Origin: Branchiostoma floridae
Taxonomy: Eukaryota; Chordata; Leptocardii; Amphioxiformes; Branchiostomatidae
NCBI RefSeq assembly: GCF_000003815.2
Contig: NC_049980.1
Coordinates: 13,872,638 to 13,936,637, forward strand
Direction of reading: 5' to 3'
DNA length: 64,000 bases
Notes under the pieces: generated by a model
What the model was told of the DNA's origin: nothing
What the model saw: the letters and a program-made list of their open reading frames with translations, nothing else
The model's database searches: none
Made by a program: the position numbers and the translations under genes
Shown here: positions 53,401-64,000 of the stretch, in pieces
Numbering within the stretch: the stretch's first letter is position 1
Layout of the letters: each line of letters begins with the position of its first letter

Positions 53401-56400
53401 ATGTTCATAAATTGCAGAAATTAAAGGTCATGGTATTTATTGTTAGGGAATGGGCTTCCTTAGAAATAAGTGAATAACTGAAGGGATTACCCTAAAGATT
53501 CATGGATAGATAATAAGTACATAAAAGTAATATCCTGATATACTGTGTCACTGATGATCGGTATCTTTCACTCAACTTCAGAAAAATTTCAGTTTTTATA
53601 TCCATGATTCTGACTACGTCCAATAAGACAATTTCTGACAAGGTAAGAATCATTGAAAATCTAAGTCCAACTTTGCTTCAGAAAGATTTATACCAACACA
53701 AATGAACCTTCAAGCTAAATTGTACATTCTTTCCTGAAAACAGGTGAACATGAAGGAAGACAAGGCATGTGAGGTGCTGTGTGTGAAGCCAGATAAGGCA
53801 TTGAAGTGGACCAAGGCAGAGTCAGACCTGGTAGCAGAAAAGATCCGTCAGGACTACAGCATTCACTTGTAAGTACAGGAATATTTGCAGTTGGACTTAA
53901 AGTGATAAGAGTACCAAAAACAAACTTTGATCAATCTTCTTGTGTTATCATTGTTTGGCCTTTCAGTATGGATGCACTTCTCCTTTGCAATGCATTAGTG
54001 TCACTTCTCTAGGTATGAGTTCCTGTGTTAGAGTACTGTAAGTCTTGAAACTTCTGCTGTAATTTATTTCCACTATTGCTGTGACCTCTCCACTGCAAAT
54101 TCATGGCACCATCAAAATGTCCTTTGTACATGGCTGCTGTACTACAGAATAAACTTTTATATAGTAAAACATTACAAAAACATTCTTTTCCCTCCTACCA
54201 AGAAAGTAAATGAATTACATTAAATTACATAATATTTGAGTATCGTGTCATGTAATACCCATACAGTATACATACATGAATTAGAATAACACTGTCTGTA
54301 TTTTACCAGTATTGCAGACAACCTCCCCTCTGCTACAAGGTTTGAGATGCTGGACACAGGACAAGTCATGTATGAGCACGGCTACAGAATCGGATATGTG
54401 GTGGACAATGTGGTACGTTCTGCTCTCACCCTGGATTCTGAACTTCTTATGAACATCTATTATTCATCTGTTCAAGTGCTTCATGGAATTCAAGTAGAAT
54501 CTTACAAGTAGTTGATAATAGTGCTTATGACATGACCATTATTATGATGTGAAAAAAGAAGTGGCCAAAAAAGTATTTACAGGTCACTAAGGATGTACTG
54601 GAACCCATCATGCTGGAATCAACATAGATTTCAAAGGGCAGGATTTGACATTGCAATTTATCATTAAAATCTCATTTGAATTCCTCTGTTTTCAGCCATA
54701 CATCAACAACCACTTGAAGCTTGTGTTGCACTACCACACAGAAGATGAGTAAGTCATTCCCAATGCTTCTTTTTATTAAATTTTTTCATCTGTTCGTGTT
54801 TTCCAGAGAAGAGTACTGTACATTTACATACAAAAAGTGATGAAATTGTACCAATTACAAAGTTGTGTACAGTACATGGTTGACATGTCATGGAACAACT
54901 GCATACCTCAGCTCTTGTATACATTTTGTACACGTTGAATCAATGTTATGACAAATATTGTTCGTTAAAAATTTGTATCAAAGTTAAGCAATAAAATCGC
55001 TTTGTATATGTAAGCGTGCCAATGTATTCAAAGTGTCACATGCGCTTTTACAGAATAGAGAGAAGACACTGCCTAATAAGATTTGTTCCTTTTTTGGCAT
55101 GTTATCTTACTTTTTTTTTCTTTCTCACAGGGAAACCTTCCGAGTAGTTGGCTTTGAAGTGGAGCCAAGGAGGTGGGTAGCGACTTTGTTCGTAAAGGCC
55201 ACTGTCACTGTATTTGAAAATAACTACCCTGAATAACTCTAACTATAGGAATGAAAGACACTTCTTCACTCTATCAAATTTGCTCACAATCTCTCCATCA
55301 TCTCCCTCACAGCAGGAAAATTGATCAGCGAACAAATCTGCAAGCTCTAAATGACATTTTTAGCAGTAATGCACCCATTACCCAATGTTCTCTTGATCAT
55401 TGCACAATTGCTCCATCCAGAGTGATATGCTAGATTTTCATTTGAAAATTTGATTTGAGTCTCTGGTGATTTTGAATTTAGCATCCATATTGCAATATCA
55501 ACAGAAAAAGCGAAAGCTAGTTAACTGTGCTACAGGGGCTTTAAACTGCACTGCAAAAATTTACTTTTAACACAGGTAGACTTTTGTCCAGTATGTAGAG
55601 AAGTCCACCAGTGAAATACTTTGAGATGACTTTGATATTTTTCTCCCCTCAGTATAAAATATGGTGAGCTGACAGTGAAGGATGGAAAGTGCAGCATGCC
55701 ATCAGACCCTGAGAAGAAGCTTGCTGGTCAGGCTGTGAAGGAGAAGCAGGAAACAGAGGTCATGTTCACATATACAGTGGAATGGAAGGTAAGAGTTTGT
55801 TCCAGAAATTGGGGACCAGTATCAAGATGTCTATAGTAATTTTCAATGGCATAATTACAGTGGCCAATAACATGCCAGCCCAAGCGTTGCACAATGCAAC
55901 CATTGGGATATGGCTAGTTCATAGAACACAGCCCCATCATGTTCCAACACTTCTATGTTCCAAGACCCCATGTTCCCACGCCCCTATGTACCAGCGCTCC
56001 TATGTTTTGATGCTCACATGTTCCACCCCTTCATTCTTAACACCCTCATTCTCAATGAGGTTAGTGTTAGAACATAGCAGTATAACCACTTCATACAGTT
56101 CAGTTGCCATTGTGAGTTTTATGTGCTTAGATGTACTTTGCAAGTTTGTCTCACCACTGCAGTTCTGTGCCCAGTAGATGGAACACTTGAATGTTGTAAC
56201 AGCTACCTGAGCAAATCAAATATCCATCAACCTACTACCTCTCATTTACAATTGAAGTATTTGCGTTAAGCTGATCTGTTTCTGTTTCCACAGAGAAGCC
56301 TTGTGCGCTGGGCATCTCGCTGGGACACCTATCTCACCATGACAGATGTACAGATTCATTGGTTCTCCATCGTCAACTCTGTCGTGGTAGTCTTCTTCCT

Positions 56401-59400
56401 CGCTGGTGAGTTCAAACTTTCTTTGCTCTTATTCTGTTAAGTTTGTGTGACACAGTAAACAAGCTTCAGCTGTACTAGTTGATCGCTAAGGAGAACGCCA
56501 CATTTGAAGATCCCTAGCAGATTTTTTGCCTGAAAGTCTGTTCCATCACATTGGACAGGGCTTAGGAACCTTTGAACATCAGCTGATCCTTGAAATTAAT
56601 GCATGCAGTTATTTAGAGAACACAAGGCATATTGTTGTCAAAAATTTCATCCAGAACATGTTGGTCTCATACATTTGTTTCATGTGATTTATGCAGGAAT
56701 CCTAACCATGATCATGGTGAGAACTCTGAGGAGAGACATTGCCAACTACAACAGGGAGGAGGATGTGGTGAGGGAACTTCACATTCTTCCAATCAAACCT
56801 TGCCTTTGTTTATTTGTTTATTTGAATTCATCACACAGTGATTGGGAGGGCAAAACAGGTTCGAACAACCTTTACAAGTTGCCCTCCCTCACATAAAAAT
56901 GACACCAGTACATACAAATCAATAACATACAAGCCACAACATCAATACATACAATACAGGTCATAATACAGGTCATATATATATATGGAAAGCATAATCT
57001 GGGTAGCACTACTTATAAAACTATTGCCAAGCGCGGCCTCAAAGCCACACATGAGCCACACCCACAAGAAGTGGACCAAGTGCAAGGTTGGTCAAGACTG
57101 TATTGTAAACTGAGTCTGTCATAGGCAGACTTTACCAACTTGTGCTTGAATGCTAACGCATCAGACTTTCTCTGATAGGAGCTTCTGATTGGTCAAGAAT
57201 TAGGGAATGATACTAGGGGGAGAAGTTAGAGCTAGCAAAAGGGTGGTACTGCACAATGTAATACTAGTAGCTACTTCTCTGGCTTCTTGGCTGTGATGCA
57301 GTATATTTTGCTTCATTTGCTGTTCATGAATGTTTATAGCTGTTCATCTTGTTTTTTTTTAATCTTTTTTTCATCCTCTTGCATTACAATTGGAGTATGC
57401 AGAGGATCATCCATGAAATAACTTACTGTGGTATATGACTAATCTTGGAAACCCTTGCTGTATTGTGCAGGAGGAGACACTAGAGGAGACAGGGTGGAAG
57501 CTGGTGCATGGTGATGTGTTTAGACCACCACGTTACACCAAGCTGCTCTCATCACTGGTCGGGGCAGGAGTGCAAATCTTCTTCATGTCTGTCATTACAA
57601 TAGGTACGCTGGCATGTTTCGTAAAAGTCATATGTATTCTATTTATAGAATTGTCAATGAATTGTCATGATTGATAACAACTCTTACTTCAATAACGTGG
57701 TCATTATTCAACACTTCTTTTTTTATAATATCTCCACTTAATATTGTTTGCCACTGTAACCATAACCTGGGCTCAAAATTTCTTTTGGAGATAGGCGCAC
57801 TGGTGCACACAACTTCAAAGGTTCACAGAAAATGCTTTTGGGTGCACAGTATACAATAAGGTAGAATGGCAAAACCTAATCACAATGGGTATATACATTC
57901 AGTATTTCAAGTCCTGTCAACGCTTTTATTAACTGTAGGGTTGAATGTACAATTATGTATAGTTCAAATTGTCTGCTTTTAAACAGTTTAATTTAGCTTT
58001 TTAGATTGAAGTCCTTTTAGGATTTCCATCCATTTTGATCTGCTATTCATATATTTGTCGTTAGTAATATTTCTCCAATGCATATATTTCATAGTAAACT
58101 ATCGTTCCTCTGTCTTTTTCTAGCATTTGCTATGTTGGGTATGTTGAACCCATCCATGAGAGGTTCCCTGATGACATCTATGATCTTCCTGTTTGTCTTC
58201 CATGGGTGAGTACCAGCTCCCCTGTACAGATATACAGTTTTCCATGATTTTTTTTATTTTAAAAGTTTTGTTTTACTTTAAACTACTGGTGCTAGGTAGA
58301 GACATTGATAGACATGAATTCTATTAGCATAACAATATTTGTAAAGTAGCATGGTTAAGAGTTACTTAAGATTTATGCTTTTACAAATCATTCGATGATG
58401 GGAATTATGTTGCCCATGTTCAGTCAGTCATAGTTTTGCAAATGAGGTCAGACCAGAGTTGTTCTATATTTTCAACTGACAGCTAAAGTTTTTTCAAAAA
58501 TAGACCAACTTCCAGTTTACATTTCATCTTGAGAAAAACACTGTATTAACTTGGGTTATGAATAATTTTGTTCCTAAGTACTTATTATGATGCAACTATG
58601 GGTAAGCATTACATCATACATTGATTACCCTTTGGTCTTCGAAATTGCAGAATGTGAAGTACCCTAAATCTTTCTGTGCATCTTTAACCGGTCAAGCACT
58701 TGTCTTGCACGCTGTTTTTTTAGACCTATCATTGAAATTGACCCTATTTCCCTATGTACTGCTATGGTAGCCATGTCTAGAATTCGGGCACAGGCTCAAG
58801 AGTGCTAGCTCTAATTCTGTTTTTTTTTTTTTCCACACAGGTTAATTGCTGGGTACTTCTCTGGAAGACTGTATAAGAGTATGAAAGGTACCACATGGAA
58901 AACGGCAGCATTCCAGACTGCCACGATATACCCAGGCATTGTGTTTGGCACCGCTTTCCTGCTGAACTTCTTCATCTGGGGGGAGCACTCCTCCGGGGCC
59001 GTGCCCTTCACCACCATGCTGGGCCTGCTGGCCATGTGGTTTGGCATCTCCCTACCACTGGTGTACCTGGGCTACTACTTTGGGTTCAGGAAACAGGTGG
59101 GTTTGTCTTCAAAAAACATATGCTGATATATCAGGTATTGAAAGCTACTTTTGGCTACAGCTGTAGTCATCAGAGTCAAAGTACTGAGACAGGATTGCCA
59201 AAGACATTGCAAAGCTGCACAGGACAACTGATTGTTTGTATTACATACCGCATAAACTGTCTTGTGTCATAACACACCAGGTTTATACTGAGCAGTACAA
59301 GCTGATTATCCCAACAGACTTATTTGATCCACTTAGAGTCAAACTGGAAAGAGCACCTATCGGTACATCTATAGGTGTAACATGCTTGATATGTGGCTGT

Positions 59401-61141
59401 CCTCAAATGTGGGACCTCCAACATAAGTACACTGCATTCACACCTTGTCTGTGTTTTTTTTTTAGCCATATGAGGTCCCCGTGCGAACCAATCAGATCCC
59501 TCGTCAGGTTCCCGAGCAGGTCTGGTACATGAACCCGCTAGTGAGCATGCTCATGGCAGGCATCCTGCCCTTCGGTGCCGTCTTCATCGAGCTGTTCTTC
59601 ATCCTGACTGTAAGTACATGTGTTGTGTTCTTCCCAATCCAATAAGTTAGAGGTAGTCTATTGATTATCATATGAGAGCCGATGCTGTAGCCATAGTTTT
59701 GTTTTTGATAACAAGGTTTTTGTACACAAGAAGAGAGTTGATGCCTAGCCAACCTGAGGAAAGTGTCATATGATAAAAAATATGTCAGCAAAGTGTCCAA
59801 AAAAAGTTTGTTATCCAGTGATTTACCAACATGAGGAAACTTTTCATGGAAATAGTTTAGTTTGTTTAATCAGTATTATAATACTGACAACTTAGAGAAG
59901 TAAAAAACAATTTTCCATGCAAAGGCATTAATGCTGGTATGATGATCACTGCAGTTCAATGGCACATGTGAGGTTTTACTGACATAGCCTGTTAACGTTT
60001 GTTTGCAGGCCATCTGGGAGAACCAGTTCTACTATCTGTTTGGCTTCCTGTTCCTGGTGTTCAGCATCCTGGTGATCTCCTGCTCCCAGATCTCCATCGT
60101 CATGGTGTACTTCCAGTTGTGTGGGGAGGTGAGCAAGGGGTAGTAGCTGTACGAGTGGGACGTTTGGGAATAATCGAGTCTAATCTACGTTAATTCCTCT
60201 GTAAAAATGTTGTAATTCATTGGTGTATATGATTGTTTGTATTTATTTATTGTATTAGTGTGTGCCTGCTGTCATGTGAATATTGCAGAGTGGCAGGATG
60301 TACTTTGTGTGTGTGTTTTAAGGCAGAAGTGGTGTAGTCAGATACTTGGAGAATTCAAAGTCTGGTTTGGCTTGTTTTACTGCACTGTTGCCCTAGTGTT
60401 ACTTGTGTTACTTGTAACAGTTAGCCTAAGGATTGTTACTCTATTGTTACTTTAGAGTAGATTTTTAACAGTCCTTGGTCTGTTTTGCAGGACTACCACT
60501 GGTGGTGGAGATCCTATATAGTCTCAGGAGGGTCAGCCATCTATGTGTTCCTGTATGCCATATTCTACTACATGACTAAGGTAAGACTGGCAAGATGTAT
60601 ATTGAGTAATAGATGTCCTAGGCATCCAGCCCCATTGCAATGAGACACAAATGCTTCCCTCTGTTTCATTAACATACTGTAATTCTTGAAAATTTTAGTT
60701 AACTCTCCACTAGTGATTATTGACACGGCAAATGTGTGTTCCTGATGTATTTGTACTGTATGCAGAATTCTTTCATACCATGAAATAAAACGGCCAAAAA
60801 AGTAAAAGTTTATAGTATCTTATATTCAACCTACTGTTCCCCATCCATATCATAATATCTTTAATTCCCAGTAAAATTTATTATTATTATTAATTGCCTT
60901 CTTTTGCCCTCTCAAACACGTTTATCTCTTCCTCGTCTTCTGTGGAATGTCAGATAAAACCATGTTAGTAATACATGTCTTTGTTGCACAGCTGGAGATA
61001 GAAGACTTCATCCCAGGGCTGCTGTACTTTGGCTACACGTCCCTCATGGTCTTCACCTTCTGGATCCTGACAGGAACTATTGGCTTCTATGCTGCCTATA
61101 TCTTTGTCAGAAAAATCTACAGTGCCGTCAAGATAGATTAA
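47450..61141 (+). CDS. TM9SF4: Transmembrane 9 superfamily member 4 (TM9SF4), complete, 17 coding exons
   Basis: TM9SF4 is a nonaspanin: a nine-helix Golgi/endosome protein linked to sorting of glycine-rich transmembrane domains, cell adhesion, phagocytosis and V-ATPase assembly. Exons: 47450-47461, 52429-52545, 53110-53253, 53744-53868, 54310-54412, 54696-54748, 55131-55172, 55653-55788, 56294-56405, 56697-56767, 57471-57603, 58124-58205, 58841-59096, 59466-59609, 60009-60128, 60491-60580, 60992-61141. All are GT-AG and in phase: 1,890 nt, 629 residues (human about 640). Signal peptide [17 protein letters not shown] to PPAFG, then [12 protein letters not shown] large lumenal domain (to about residue 260) has [15 protein letters not shown] and [14 protein letters not shown]. 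The first membrane helix is [16 protein letters not shown]; eight more follow about 35 residues before FRPPRY and beyond, and the C-terminus is YSAVKID. Its KID fits the KXD/E COPI-binding Golgi-retention signal. The four-codon first exon is supported by phase, promoter motifs and a signal-peptide start; if it were wrong, ATG at 52441 would start in frame. Confidence 0.95.
47470..47487 (+). repeat. Left arm of an 18-bp perfect inverted pair
   Basis: CACAGTGCACGGGGAGGT begins 8 bp after the end of TM9SF4 exon 1. Its exact reverse complement is at 50913-50930. Sequence inward of both arms is rich in TCGGA/TCCGA and shares GATGTTTTTCCG-type motifs. The pair may mark the ends of a 3.4-kb insertion. 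Confidence 0.8.
48240..48978 (+). pseudogene. 5'-truncated non-LTR retrotransposon (LINE), reverse transcriptase C-terminus
   Basis: The frame 48286-48747 (153 codons) has the typical LINE C-terminal signature [20 protein letters not shown], then [14 protein letters not shown] and [14 protein letters not shown]. This is the part after the RT palm of CR1/L2/Crack-like elements. The ORF lacks the catalytic domain, so the copy is dead on arrival. Downstream, AATAAACCATATTTG (48950-48964) and a short TTGATTG tandem tail look like the element's own 3' end. It lies sense within TM9SF4 intron 1. Confidence 0.85.
49660..50130 (+). repeat. Two-copy tandem duplication, 248-bp unit
   Basis: Both copies start GGACCTCATTAACATAATTT (49660 and 49908) and continue through ATGAAATATACGC, AAATCACTTAAATCAGTTTC and AACCACATTC to GTAGACAACT / ATAGACAACT. 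They are roughly 85% alike by eye, so the duplication is not recent. Confidence 0.9.
50546..50602 (+). promoter_or_regulatory. RFX X-box (GTAGCCATGGTAAC) with CCAAT and a second half site
   Basis: GTAGCCATGGTAAC (50546-50559) fits the X-box consensus GTNRCC-N-RGYAAC with a 2-nt centre. It runs into ACCAAT (a CCAAT box), and GTTGCCATGGCC follows at 50590-50601. Such clusters mark RFX-controlled, often ciliary, promoters. No gene start is evident next to it, so it could be an enhancer in TM9SF4 intron 1 or a chance match. Confidence 0.35.
50913..50930 (-). repeat. Right arm of the 18-bp perfect inverted pair
   Basis: Exact reverse complement of 47470-47487. To its left, 50690-50905 is rich in GTCGGA/TCCGAC, like 47500-47650. 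Confidence 0.8.
51611..51843. mobile_element. Intact 233-bp MITE, perfect 20-bp TIRs, 9-bp TSD
   Basis: The ends TAATCTCCAAGCAGATCCTA and TAGGATCTGCTTGGAGATTA are exact inverted repeats; the match extends imperfectly to about 35 bp (GCATAAGAT). The flanking 9-mer GTGTATGTG is duplicated exactly at 51602-51610 and 51844-51852. It encodes no protein. A 9-bp duplication points to a Mutator-like mobiliser. The inside (51659-51703) carries the AACACACCAGCT motif also found alone at 28488 and 29155. It lies in TM9SF4 intron 1. Confidence 0.92.
52046..52175 (+). repeat. Dispersed repeat of TACAGAAT / GCGAAAATGAATGA type, TM9SF4 copy
   Basis: TTCATGACACTGCTAATATG, then CATTTCCAATGTGC, TTCCCTTTCTGTTGTGAAAT and TTGCGAAAATGAATGAATG. 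It matches 26195-26335 in order and direction, and lies 250 bp before TM9SF4 exon 2. Confidence 0.6.
55939..56077. mobile_element. Degenerate 16-bp ATGTTCC-family foldback element, in a TM9SF4 intron
   Basis: About six units of 15-16 bp (ATGTTCC-A---C-C-CT core) run from 55939 to 56030, and an inverted unit GTTAGAACATAG lies at 56066-56077. Unit length and core match the intact element in RPS20 intron 2 (44805-45711). The copy is old: several units are mutated and only one inverted unit remains. Confidence 0.6.
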
Positions 61142-63764
61142 CGACCATTAACAGCTTTGAGCAATCATGAGCAATGTAGAGAGAGTCTATCTGTAGGCCT
61201 CTTGTTATTCTTCCTATTGATGGCTTTCCAAACTGGACGGATGGAAAAGACATAATGTTGCTTTGGTGGTTTTGTAAGTGAAAGAATATTAATTACTCTG
61301 GAGTCTGGAAGAAACTAAAAACTCCTGTTGTTCATATTTACACCTTCATGTTTGGAAGGATTTTACATTACCACACGTGATGTTGGGTGAAAGAATGAAT
61401 GTTGACATAATCAGACAGCTATGTGTGTATATACATTGTCACGCAGTCCTGATAAAATCATCAGGAGGCCATTGCAAGCATTGTTTGTATGGAAAGCCAT
61501 CAATAGCAAGTTAAGTTGAATGTGAAATTTTGGTTCAACTATAACAAATTCCATAGATCTCCCACATTTAGAGACTTTTTTGTTGTTGTTGTATATTTCT
61601 ATGGTGGAACGGGAGAAGTATAGTAGGCTGAAAAGGGTACAAGTCACTTAAGTTAGATTTAGATTGATATGATGCTTATTTGTTCTACTATACATGTACA
61701 TGTACTTGTAGTAAAAATAATGTGGCATTCACAATTATCATAAAATACATTTACACACGAAACTGAACTAATTCCTCAAAGTACGGACTGGCTACTTTCA
61801 CATACATGATGTTGATACTTATCCTTTGCTACATTGCAAGTTGTATGTACTTTTGTTTATGTCTGCAAGTAAGTTGACCTATCTGCCAATGCCACATGTG
61901 ACAGGATAAGAGTTTAGTGTGCATTGCCCAAGATGTTTTAAGATTCCTTTGAAAGTTGCAATCAATTCAGTTATGTAAAGAGAGAACATATTATCAAGCA
62001 GTGTGTGCTAGGCATTTAAGTATAACATTTTGCTTTTTATGAGTATTGCAGTCATGTATGTAAATTTATTATGTTTTTTGGGGGGTCAAAAATAGTATTG
62101 AGATGTGCATCAAACATTAAGTTAGGTCATGTTGAAAAGGGCTTTATGATCTCTTTTGTAATCTACAACTCTTGAGTCAGCGTGAATTCAGCTATTGCCA
62201 GTATGTGAGGCAAGTAAACTTGGCATTGTAGCTACACAGCCAACTGTAAGATAGTTACCATATGATGCATATGTTATCTGGCTTTGCTTACATGGTACAT
62301 TGCATTGTGCAGCATCTTTTCTTAGGCCATATTGATTTGATTATATGGATGCTGCATTGCTGCTGGATGCACATTAGTTTTTGTCAGTTTTTGACCATAC
62401 AGCATACTTTAAATTGTACAAATCAGCTGTAGATAAGTACATATGTATACCATAAATTGACAAAAGATATCGGAATATGGGTACTAAAGTCATAGAATGC
62501 CAAAGTCAATTTCAAAATCAAGGAATTAGGTGTGAAAGAACAAAAAATTGTATTGTTCGGTTTACAGTGTTTAGTCATTTATCCACCTTCCTGATCACTT
62601 ATATTTCATACTAGAGGCAACCTTCTTGGGGCCAAACTGTTTTATTTGCTTGCTCGCATCAGTTTTGGGGTTCCCAGAGGATGTCATCCATATTATCAAA
62701 TCAACATGGCCTTACCCAAATTCAGGAAAATTGAATAGCCTGACTTGCCATTTCAGTCTGCAAAATTCATGCTACAAATGTAGCTGTTGATCTGAAAAAT
62801 TCCATTACTGATAAGGTAGTATGATGTTTTATTTTCTAGTGTTTGTTGATTTCTACAGACTTGGATGTTATGTACTGTACGTTTTTTGGTATCACTGGAT
62901 TTTTTTTTTTGCCCTATAAGGCGGTGAAGGATTTTTTTGGAGAGAATTATGTAAATAGAGGTGTACTTTAAATGGCTATATTTATTGGAGTATTTCTTGT
63001 TATTTTACTATGGGCAGATGCACTTACGAAATCTTGTCTTTATCAATGTTTCATGCATATCTGGCATGATTGTGTAGAAACTAGTGTCAATGGTTTACTT
63101 GGTGATGACTACACTTCCTTAGTAGTAGCTTTGTCAAAAGTATTGTACTGTGGCCAGTTCCAAACCTGTCAGAGAAATTTCAATATATTGACAATTTGTA
63201 TAGTTCCATGTGTGTGAGTTTTCTTGTTGTTAAGGTTGTCGTTTCAATTTGCAAGTTTCCCAACATAGATGAAGTGTAATTCGTCTGTTTGAATTCTGGT
63301 GATGGCACAAACACTACAAATGTGCCATATACATGTATGCCACAAAAGTCATTTTCCTAGCATGCCATTGCATTAGTTAATTGAAAGAATTGAAGTGATA
63401 AAGAAACATTATAGTAGTAGTCCACTGTGTTCTGCTGCTGCAGAAACATTATATATGGTAGAATAAGATTGTCTGCAATGAATCATAAAATGAAGGTGGC
63501 TATTGTCTGATATGGAGTCAGACAAATGCCTGCCATGTTATAAACTGCCATTAGTGGCATATTATCTTCACAATGGTTAGGCATTACGATTAGGCATAAC
63601 AATTTTAAAACAACTGGCAATCCTGTGTAAATTTATCACATTCCTTATTGCATTTATGATGAAGGTTTTATCAAGATAAACTATCTAAAAGCAAACTAGC
63701 CCTTACAAGGAATAAGATAGTTACAATTGAATAAGATAACTTCCATATGTTCCAAGTAAGATCA
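61142..63764 (+). other. TM9SF4: Probable TM9SF4 3' UTR and downstream region
   Basis: No coding exon is seen. The sequence is AT-rich without repeats I recognise. I saw no clear early AATAAA; the first plain one noted is at 63796-63801, so the 3' UTR may be long or use a variant signal. Confidence 0.4.
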
Positions 63765-63955
63765 TCACTTAAGTATCACTAGAATGAAGAGGCAGAATAA
63801 ATCAATGCTATTACATAACATTAACTGGAAAAACAGGTTGGGCATGTCAAAGTCACTAACTCGTTGGGTCGTCTGTCTTAGCCACTTATCAACATCGTCA
63901 CTAACAAAGACGCCAGACAGAAGGTATGAAAATGTGGATGCTTCAACAGGTGCAC
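63765..63955 (-). CDS. Possible terminal exon of an unidentified - strand gene (partial)
   Basis: On the - strand an acceptor TATTTCAG ends at 63956 and is followed by an open frame reading GAPVEASTFSYLLSGVFV, SDDVDKWLRQTTQRVSDFD, MPNLFFQLML and then a hydrophobic end to a stop at 63765. The first 45 residues look protein-like; the rest could be run-on. The opposite strand also offers a small exon-like stretch (63882-63922, AG...GTATGA), so the strand is uncertain. I do not recognise the family. Confidence 0.25.
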
Positions 63956-64000
63956 CTGAAATATGAACACCTGTCAGGGACACAAGCTGACCAATCAGCG

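Overview
The window is animal genomic DNA: GT-AG spliced genes with dozens of small exons, and no bacterial-type gene packing. The proteins are closest, as I remember the families, to vertebrate orthologues. Genes are compact, introns are full of tRNA-derived SINEs, MITEs and minisatellites, and TACATGTA-type AT-rich filler is common. Together this points to an invertebrate deuterostome, most likely a cephalochordate (Branchiostoma, amphioxus). The species call is inference.

Layout, left to right. (1) 977-26902, + strand: the 3' nine-tenths of IFT172, 37 exons traced codon by codon; the start lies left of the window. One intron holds a 1-kb minisatellite of 17-bp units (5109-6165). Another is 7.5 kb and holds a 6.47-kb GC-rich insertion with inverted ends (13864-20332). 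(2) 28263-32555, - strand: PPT1, a complete lysosomal thioesterase in nine coding exons, tail-to-tail with IFT172. (3) 34437-36008, - strand: OSER1, with a noncoding first exon and a CRE-type promoter near 37143-37240. (4) 38981-39881, - strand: an unrecognised 129-residue single-pass membrane protein with a His-rich ectodomain. (5) 44049-46957, - strand: ribosomal protein RPS20, whose first coding exon is just the ATG. (6) 47450-61141, + strand: TM9SF4, divergent from RPS20 across about 390 bp; its first coding exon is four codons, followed by a 5-kb intron. (7) 61142-64000: probable TM9SF4 3' UTR, then a possible terminal exon of an unidentified - strand gene.

The genes do not form one pathway. 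IFT172 belongs to the ciliary IFT-B complex. PPT1 is lysosomal and TM9SF4 is Golgi/endosomal, and both have a TCATGTGA M-box close to the start codon, which would fit shared MiT/TFE control. RPS20 and OSER1 are housekeeping or stress genes.

The most novel material is in the noncoding DNA. A family of foldback elements built from 16-bp ATGTTCC-type tandem repeats has an intact copy with a 9-bp target duplication in an RPS20 intron, and degenerate relatives in PPT1 and TM9SF4 introns. There is a separate intact 233-bp MITE with perfect 20-bp inverted ends and a 9-bp target duplication. A third, G-rich foldback element sits in the other large RPS20 intron. A minisatellite places about 60 near-consensus splice donors inside one IFT172 intron. 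The small His-rich membrane protein is the best candidate for an undescribed gene.
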